Shown: in pieces, positions 22,137-31,500 of the stretch | Layout: every line of letters begins with the position of its first letter | How positions within the stretch are numbered: the first letter of the stretch is position 1 | Notes under the pieces: model-generated | What the model saw: only the letters and a program-made list of their open reading frames with translations | The model's database searches: none | What the model was told of the DNA's origin: nothing | Assembly: GCA_032622095.1 (NCBI GenBank) | Contig: CP136063.1 | Span: 90,931,980-90,995,979, forward strand | Length of the DNA stretch: 64,000 bases | DNA from: Siphonodentalium dalli | Lineage: Eukaryota > Mollusca > Scaphopoda > Gadilida > Siphonodentaliidae | Direction of reading: 5' to 3' | Made by a program: the position numbers and the translations under genes

Positions 22137-22456
22137 AGTTAGGATATATTCACATTTACTGTGAAAAACAAGAATGATTTAGCAATTTTCGATGTGACAA
22201 TCGAAATAATGGTGGTATTTTCCAGAAAATCCGTTTCCCCGTTTCTAAAAATACCTCGATTGACTATTGGTCGGCTAAACGGGGATTCCGATTTGTTGAC
22301 CAATGACAATACTGACAGTTTTTGTTTTGACGTCATTGTTTACAAAAATTTGCGGAAGCTCATGGAAACACGTGGAAGATTAATCACCAAACAAACGTGA
22401 TAATCTTTCTTTTATCAATCAATAATAGTAATTACAGAACACCAGATCTTTCTTAA
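22137..22456. promoter_or_regulatory. Divergent UBE3C/DPH5 promoter region
   Basis: The two start codons face away from each other with 320 bp between them. The interval contains an inverted CCAAT box (ATTGG, 22266-22270), a direct CCAAT box (22300-22304) and a perfect CRE palindrome TGACGTCA (22328-22335). Opposed CCAAT boxes spaced about 30 bp apart are typical NF-Y sites of animal bidirectional promoters. No TATA box is clear. Transcription starts cannot be placed from sequence alone. Confidence 0.7.
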
Positions 22457-22591
22457 ATGTTTTATTTGATAGGTCTGGGACTTGGTGATGCTGCTGATAT
22501 CACTATTAAAGGACTGGAAGCTATAAAAAGATGCGAAAGAGTCTATTTAGAAGCATACACCTCAATCCTTACTGTTGGAAAAGATGCTCTG
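22457..22591 (+). CDS. DPH5: DPH5 coding exon 1
   Basis: Forty-five codons from [11 protein letters not shown] to LTVGKDAL, ending in phase 0 before a GTACCC donor. It carries the first glycine-rich loop of the methyltransferase fold. Confidence 0.96.
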
Positions 22592-25500
22592 GTACCCTAC
22601 TAATTAACCCTGTTCCATTATTTGTATGGGAGGCCAAATTCACATTTAATAGCTAATTATGCTTAAGCGTAATGCATTACACTTAAGTGTAATTCTATTA
22701 CACTTAAGCGTAATAGGTTTTCATTGCCTTACTACCTTGTATGTATATGTCATCTAAGGTAGATTATGTCACAAATCAAGCTACTCCACTCGTGAAGAGC
22801 AAAACCAACGCCAGATCACGAGGCCATAACCAGCGCTACACTCAGCATCATGTGCGAGTAGATGCGTATAAATACTCCTTCTTTCCGTCGGCCATACGGA
22901 TGTGGAACGCCCTATCTGAAGAGGCAGTGGCTTGCACCTCCCTGGAAGACTTTCAGAAGGAGATGCTCAAAACAGGCTACTGAGGATGACAGAACCGATT
23001 TTTTAACTCCACTCATGATGATTTTACTTGTATTATACACAATCCTTATTTTAAATTCACCAATATTACCTTTTAACGACATCCTCATCCGCCTGTGTGC
23101 ACAAATGCGATAATATTCCTACAGAAGACTTCTGCAGGGAGTTGCATTTTATCGGAAGAAGAAGAAAGAAGAAGAAGGTTACTGTCATCAGTAATTGGCT
23201 GCATCCATTTCAGCTCCAGGGGAGTTTTGAGAGATGGAAATTGAATTACGCTTAAGCTTAAGCGTAATACAAATTCCATTTCGCTTAAGCATAATTGGAA
23301 ACACTTAAGCGTGATGGAATTTCGCTTAAGGGCAATTCCACGACGGAGAATGAAAGTTGTGAAAAAATTAAATCTTGAATATTGACTAAACAGTTTGAAA
23401 ATCTGATAGTTATGGTATTCAAGTTATTGAAAACAGTTTTTCTCTCTCTCATATTCATCATTTTAGTGCTGAAAGCTTATGCCATTGTTAACCCACATGT
23501 GCTACTGAAAGTTTTGCCAAAAGTGGCTTGTAAGTAATTGAGCAAATAGTAACAATTATTTAAGATTGGCTTATAGTATTTCAGTATTTAAATAGGTCGA
23601 TGCATGCTATAACACATTTTGGGGTTTATATTTCTGTGACTGATGTCCATTTGGGGAAAAATATTTTTCAGAAATCTACATACTATATGTAATGTCAGTC
23701 ACGAAAATACTACCTTTTTTGGTATAAAACAATATTGCATGACAATATAACAACCATATCTTAGAGACGCTCAATATACCTGAGCCTCAATGTCTGTGTT
23801 CAAAATAATCACCATTGGATGTCTAAGTTGACCGCTAGCAAGAGTTGAAATATGTAATGTCAGTCACACGTAATGTCAGTCACGGCATGTAATGTCAGTC
23901 ACGTTTTGCAATTTGTTCCTATTCTGGTAGATGACATAAAAATATTGTAAGAAAACATACTAGTACATGTTTTAATTGGATTTGTAAACATATGCAGTTC
24001 CATATAAGTGCATCTACTCTCTGTTCTCATGATGTACATGTACATGTACCGGTATGTGAGCATTGAATGCACAGTATGTGTAGCGGTATTTCATATAATA
24101 AGAAATGTTTCAGAACATGGATGGCGAGTGAGTAAGTCGTACACGTCGCACTTATCTCCTGAGATGTGTTTTTGAGATTTTAACATATGAAGTTTCTGTT
24201 ATGGTCAGTTCTGGAAGTGGCCTTCACGTGAAGACAAGCTTATATATCAACGGGAAGACATATGCAAGAAACTGAATGGCCCAGTTGTTGTTAATTCACG
24301 TTGGGAATTTTGATTTCCCAGCAAATAGTTGAATGCATGGTATATATGATGACACAGTGCAGTTCTTTGTTCAATATTATTTAGTGCGAATGGATGTACT
24401 GTGATATTACAGAGCTCTGATTCTTAATTGGCAGTACTATTTATTCAGTGATTGGTTTAATGTTCTTATCTCCGAATAAACAAACTATCAATAAAATTCA
24501 ATATCATGATCATTGGTACACAATTGTGAATATAATTCACCATTGGTCTATTCTAAAAAGAAGTATGCAAAGTCTGAGCTGCTAACCGGTATATATTTGG
24601 CGTCAATAGGCAACCGTGTGTCTTTTAACGCCCCAATATCTATCACAGTAATTACATATACTAACTTCTTATCACAATAGGGATGTTTATTGAGAAACTT
24701 CTAACTTCTCCCTTCAAGCATTCATAAACTTAAACTAGCTATGGATGTGGTGGAAAATATGCGACAAATTGTTTGACGTGTAAAGTTAGAAGTTTTTCAA
24801 TCTAAACTTCCCTAATATTTCCAGTAAAATCCTGCTGTTTGCATGAAAAAAAAAACTACTACAAATGGGGCTGCAACGATTCATCATGATTTCAATGCAT
24901 CGCAATTTAGTCGATGCATCGCATCGTAAATGTCTGAAGTGATAAATCACGATTTATGAAAGGCACACTTTTGAATAAAAACTCATCAAATTCTTTCTAA
25001 CAACACTCAAGAATTCAGTTTCTCAACATTGATTTCCAAGAGTGACATCAATTTCATCAATGAGAAAGAGAAAGTTAGTAGGCAATTTACCCTTCCTAAT
25101 TGCATGAATCAGATTGGTTACCATTTGGGCAATGAGCAACTTGATCCCTACAATGAGCCTGAACAAGGCTGAATTAATTCATAAATATACATGTAGTGAC
25201 AACTAGCAATTGTGCATCGTGGTTCACACCCCATCGAAGCATAAACATTGGGATGTGCATTGCAACGTGAACTTCCGCATTGTTACAGCCCAAACTACAA
25301 GTGGGCTGAAAATTATCAGCTAGGTTATATATTCAGAAATTCATGTTCCCAGGTATAATAAACAGTGTGCTCAGACTTTTGTTGTGGTAATGAGTTGTTC
25401 AACTTCTACGAGAAAGTCCCAGTATTATGTTATCATATTTCTCGGGAGGCTGCCATTCAATGACGATCCTTATCCACTTATTTATTTATTCATCTTGTAT

Positions 25501-28500
25501 AAAATCAAAATATATCTCACTAAATACTGGTAAACAAACTGTACCAGGGAAATTTCAACACAGATTTGATGTGAAATATCCAACTGAAATGTCATATGCA
25601 TGAAATATTTGTTGAAAATGTTTGCCAAAGTATAAGACAACTACGCAAATCACCTCCCATTTTCCCGGTCTCCGAACGCTATTGTCTGAAAAACTTGTGC
25701 AAAAGGTAATTGAGAATTTGTGCATAGGCTAATGTTTTGCACAAATTTAATCAAATAATATCAGTCACAGACATTAGTCTATTCATAATATTTTTTTGAA
25801 ATTCCAACTATAATAATTGAAAAAGGTGTTCATATTAAATTATTTGAATGTAAAACAACTTAAATTTGAAATCTAGTTACGATGTATCTTGGATAATTTT
25901 GTGTAATGTCAGTCACGCTTACATTAGCCAATGTCATGTTCATGTGATGTATATGGTAATAAAATATATTAAATGCATTTAAACCCCATAAAATATGATT
26001 TTAGGGCACTAATTACTCATTGGGATCAGAAACTGTTGGAAATACTTGATATATTTCATAGCGTAATGACAGTCACGAAATTAGTGTAATGTCAGTCACG
26101 CATAATTTGGACAACAACAAATATTTTATTATAGTTCTAAGCTTAAATTTGCTTTTACATTATCTTGAAATATCTACCATGAAAAATTAACAAAGAAAAA
26201 CTTATGGAGTTTCTGTAAATTTAAGACAAATTTAATTTGAAAACAAGTTGGCAATGTGCCTTGATATTTTCATGTAATGTCAGTCACGCTAACATTGAAC
26301 GATGCCATTTTATCATCGCTTGACTAAATTCAGAATAATGCACATTTTTGGGTGCACCCTGGCACAAGCCAACATCACACATAGAAATAAGATTATATAT
26401 TTATACATGTTGCTGGTATCACCACAATGAATCTGGAAAAAGTTCTTTGAATGTAATGTCAGTCACATGGAATTGCCCTTAAGCGTAATTGGCTATTGAA
26501 TGTGAATTTGGCCTCCCATATTTAATATAGGGGCTAGGCTTGTAGGCGGTATATATCTTATAATAAAATATTTATATATAGCTTGTGTGAATTACACTAA
26601 ATTCAGTTCATTGATTGATCATGCAGCTGCTCTAGACAGACAGGTCACATGTTTTATACCGCAAGATTCTGGATTGAAAAAAGTTTATTTGGTACCTTAA
26701 AATGGGATTATTTTGGACAGTTTTATTGGTTTCTAATTATCATGTCATAAATGAATGAAAAGGGTGAATATTTCTGCATGCGTTTGAATAGTTGGTGATA
26801 ACAAACAGATCCAGATATCATGTCAGTTGCCATTGATTTTCATGCATCCATGGTAACGGCCCATAAACTCATCTGATATCACCCCATGGGTTGGGATGAA
26901 TTCAAACACTTTTTCAAATTTTGAAATATAACTCGCACTTATACAGAGAAACCAGAATAATTGAATGAATTCTGATAAACACAATAAATAATTCTTGGAT
27001 TATGAACAAGATTTTAATCAAAATGGTTGATTGATCAAGTGTTTCATCTGAATTTAGCTTGATCATGCCATGAATCTCTACTCTGGCTGATGCCCTTAGA
27101 GATCATATTCCACCACAATACAAAACCTGGGATCTTTTGGAAGGTTTGACAAGGAACTTTATACAGTCGAAAAAATACCACAGGGGGATATATATTTTAG
27201 TTATTATCTATCTGTTCCTTAACAATATATGTCCGAAATTACCCCACAGCAATTTGAAGGATATGCAAATGTGTGTACCGACTGTGACAAATCCAAAAGG
27301 TTCAGCTTTTATTTTTTTCCAATTTTACACCACATAAGTGAACATGCATGTTTATCGGTCATGATTCAGTTTCAATGTGTAATTCAATGCAATTATCGGG
27401 GTATATAAAGTTTTTACGTACATTAAAACACCAAGGAAATGTTCCAACTGCATTAAAAGGCTTTCCTGGTGATAATTAACTGGTACTGTATTGGGTGAAC
27501 CCACTCCAAAAATAATGAAAGGACTGGGTTGTATCAAGGGCAGTTGGTAGTCCCGTTCCCATTTGAACTGTGTTCTAATATATTTGATACTAGAGGATTG
27601 CCCATCAAAAATCACGGATGAAAGTATAGAAAAAATATTATTCCATCACAAAATCAAGAGTGGGTGAAAGAAAATATAAAAACCATTAAAGGCACGGGTG
27701 GCGTTCGTTGCAGAAATATTGATAAAATAGCCGGTGTCCGTCCGTCGTACCGTCCGTGTGTGTGTGTGCATCTGGAAATGGTTTCCGGATGATGACTTTA
27801 GTTTCGGTTATTAGATCATAAGAAAATTTATAGGTGAGTTTATCAGACCAAAATACAGGTCATGTTCAAATATGGGTTTGCTCCGCCCATTTTTGCGAGA
27901 GTTATGGCCCTTTTTTTACTTAGAATCTTGTAATTTTCTGGTTTCTGGATGATAACTTCAGTTTGTGTGATCATATCTGAACCAAATTTGGTAAGTGAGT
28001 TTATCAGCCCTATATACAGGTCAAGTTCGAATATGGATTTGCTCCGCCCATTTTTGCGAGAGTTGTGGCCCTTTTTGTCCGCCGACCCAACGGGTTCGGA
28101 GGACTATTATAATCAGCCTGTGCGTGTGTCCGAGGTTTAAATTTGGTATGTGGGTTTACCAGCAGAAAAGACAGGTCAAGTTCGAATTCTGGTTCCGTCC
28201 GCCAATTTTCACCAGAGTTATGCCCCCTTTTCGACTTAGAATTTGACCGTCTGTTAACATTTTTGGTTTCCGACCGATAACTCCAGTTTGGATTATTTGA
28301 CCTGAACCATAAGTTGGTATGTGTATTTCCCAGCTAAAGATACAGGCCAAGTTCGAATATGGGTTCCGTCCAATTATTTTTACATGAGTTACGGCCCTTT
28401 TTCGACTTAGAATTTGACCGTCTGTTAACATTTTTGGTTTCCAACCGATAACTCCAGTTTGGATTATTTGATCTGAAACAAAGTTGGTATGTGTCTTTCT

Positions 28501-31500
28501 CTCAAAACACAGGTCAAGTTCGAATTCGGGTTCCGCCCACCAATTTTCACCAGAGTTATGTCCCTTTTTAACTTAGAATTTTTGCCAATTTGAGGTTTCC
28601 GGATGATAACTTTAGTAAATGTGTACTGAATGAAATTAAATTTGGTATGTAGGTTTACTAGCACTAAAGACAGGTTTTTATGCACAAACAACGGTCGTAT
28701 CAAGCCGACACTTAGAGGCGGACATGAGGTCTACCAACCTTTTATTCGACTTGGAATCCTGTCAATTTCTGGTTTCCGGATGATAACTTTAGTTTGTGTG
28801 ATCATATCTGAATCAAATTTGGTATATGAGTTTATCAGCTCGAAATACAGATCAAGTTCGAATATGGGTACGATCCACCCATTTTTGTCTGGTTGCTCTC
28901 AAATATGGGATATTGATTTCTTATATGAAAATATAATATGAACTTTTTTCCGATGATTTCTTGTTTATTCACTGAACAGATCATCTAGTAACAAATAACA
29001 CAGCCAGCATTAATGAAGGTAAAATTAACAAATAAATATCTAGAGTTTGCTGTGTACCATTTCAGGGGACACTGGTTGGATTGTTCTAAAATTTAGTATC
29101 GGATTTAGGGTCCTTGTTATTTTTTTCAGAAAAGCTGATGCCCACAATGAAGCCACTTTTTCCACATTGTTTAATCCTTGTATTTCTTGTACTCTCCTAG
29201 GAAAAGTTCTATCAGAGAGAAGTGATACTAGCAGATAGAGAAATGGTTGAGCAACAATCAGGTTAGCTAACTTATCAGGAGCCTAACAAGAGGACTTATA
29301 TGAACAGGTTGTGTTAGGAAATTCTAAAACTAATTTAATTCCTCCCTCCTACTTTATCTTTAAAAATAATTATCCGTAAACTAACAAATATAAACAAAGT
29401 GGCCTGACTGACATTCAAAGTGCTTGCTATTTTCTAGATTTAAATCACAGCATTTCAACCAGGTTATGTTCCCTAATGAATGTAGATTCTTTCAGATGAG
29501 ATTCTCAAAGACTCTGAGAAAGAAGACATAGCATTTCTTGTTGTTGGAGATCCTTTTGGGTGAGTAACAATTTATTCCAAAAATTCAATTATCATATTCT
29601 CAAAAATGACTACACAAATAGGTAGGAAACACGAGAGCCAATTAATATGGATATATATTTTAAATAAGTGACGTCTTCATAAGTTGTAAATACAAAAATG
29701 TATTCCCATATACCTTTTTCCAGGATGCTCATGCTGCAATAACTCTAAACAGTTTATACAATAGTCCACAACTGAGAAACCAGGTCTTAACCCTTTACCC
29801 AACAAACCGGCCAAAACCGGCCAAATAAAGCTTCAACAGCCTAAAATATATTCGGTCTGTCTCAATAGAACCATACAAATATGGATATCATTGGAACCGG
29901 CTCCTTGACCACATTGTGATAGTTACAGTTATGCCCTGTGCCAATGCATTCTCTTATATATGCGAGTCGACCATAGGTCGCCTCGCATATATAAGAGAAT
30001 GCATTGGCCTAAAAAAAAAAATTTTTTAACACTTTTTACCATTTTTTTCTTACATTCTTTAACAATTTTATAATTTTTAATGTGTTAAGCCAATGCATTC
30101 TCTTATATATGCGAGGCGACCTATGGTCGACTCGCATATATAAGAGAATGCATTGGCACAGGGCCCTTCTGTTGGGTAAAGGGTTAAAAGAACTAGACCT
30201 AAAAAATTAGTGTTTCTCATTCCAATACAGATGATGGTCAACTATTTGTTAGTTCATATAATATATTGAATTTTGTCAGAGTTGTTACATATATTTATAA
30301 GAAAATCTTTTTGTCTTACCATCACCTTAAAGGCCCACTTAATTTTTTAATGACCAGATTACATTTTTCACAACATATCCCATATATACCATTTGGAAGA
30401 GGAAACAAAAATATATATATTCCACCAGAAGACGGAACAGCCTTGGTGTGTCCACCAAGTGATGGTGATTCTCAGATTCATTCCAAGACTCCCCCCCCCC
30501 CTTGTCAATCCAGAATGCATCAGAATTCAAACTAAGAAATAGAGTTATTCCCCTTCCATTGAGAATAATAGACTTTATAGTACAGTCTGGATCAAAATTA
30601 ATCACAGAACAAACCTCAGTACCTCGACAAAAACAATATGTTCCCAGTTTATTCGACCGGATCAGTTGATAATACAATGTTTTGGAGCTTCCTCTTTCAA
30701 GTGGTATATAATATGGAATATGTTGTTTATAATGTGATCTGGTGGTTCGAAAATTAAGTGGGCCTTTAAGTGTTCCTGTGGTTGGGATCTACCCCTATAG
30801 CTATACTATTTTAGTACCAGTTTAATCATCCCCTGACATTAGCAGAGTTAAGAATGTTTCATTTCAGAGCAACAACCCATTCAGATCTGGTGCTGAGGGC
30901 TATAGAGAAGGGAATAAATTATAAAGTGATACACAATGCTTCCATTATGAATGCTGTTGGATGCTGCGGTCTCCAGGTGTGTGAAAGTTGATGTAACATA
31001 TATTATTTTATTTTTATGGAATGACTGCAAATATTGCATGATACTACAATACATATTAAGGCTCAGACTTGAACGGGTGATAGATGTCATTCGTAAATGA
31101 TCAAATATACATGTACATATTGATTCAAGGAATTACTGACAATTGCATCAATTTTCCTCTTAAGACAAATCAAAGAAGCATTTTTCAACTGAGATGAGAA
31201 GGGGCAGTGAAACGCAGTAATTTTAGGGTATGATGAAGGTTGAATGTGGTGACAAGCTTGATAAATCAATACAAAATCAGTGCTACGAATAGATGGGCTC
31301 AGCAATTAAAAGTCACATTGAACAGATAACTTTTTTGTTGAGATTCCGATACACATTTTGAATATCTTGATGCACACTTGGGGCATCCAGGGTAAACTAA
31401 TACACATTTTGGAGATCCTGGGTAACAATTTGCATGAAACCAAGTCTGCAAATATTGTGTCTGTCATTAGCATAATGAGGTCCCCAGAGGGTGAATTTAG

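Larger units (their letters stand above)
22625..26520. mobile_element. Outer inverted-repeat element with CTTAAGCGTAAT arrays, split by two insertions
   Basis: TATGGGAGGCCAAATTCACA at 22625 and its inverse ending at 26520 form about 46-bp ends. Subterminal CTTAAGCGTAAT-type repeats follow at 22661-22710 and 23245-23330. Removing the LINE fragment and the TTAA element between them leaves a unit of only about 250 bp. No clear target duplication was found. Confidence 0.7.

Noticed and set aside
22741-23113. Host gene exon in DPH5 intron 1
   Set aside because: The peptide has the [11 protein letters not shown] motif of LINE C termini and is followed by a LINE-type GAAGAAG tail.
30339-30677. 112-codon minus-strand frame as a gene
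   Set aside because: It lies wholly inside an F7 transposon copy and is not open in the related copy at 18995-19474.
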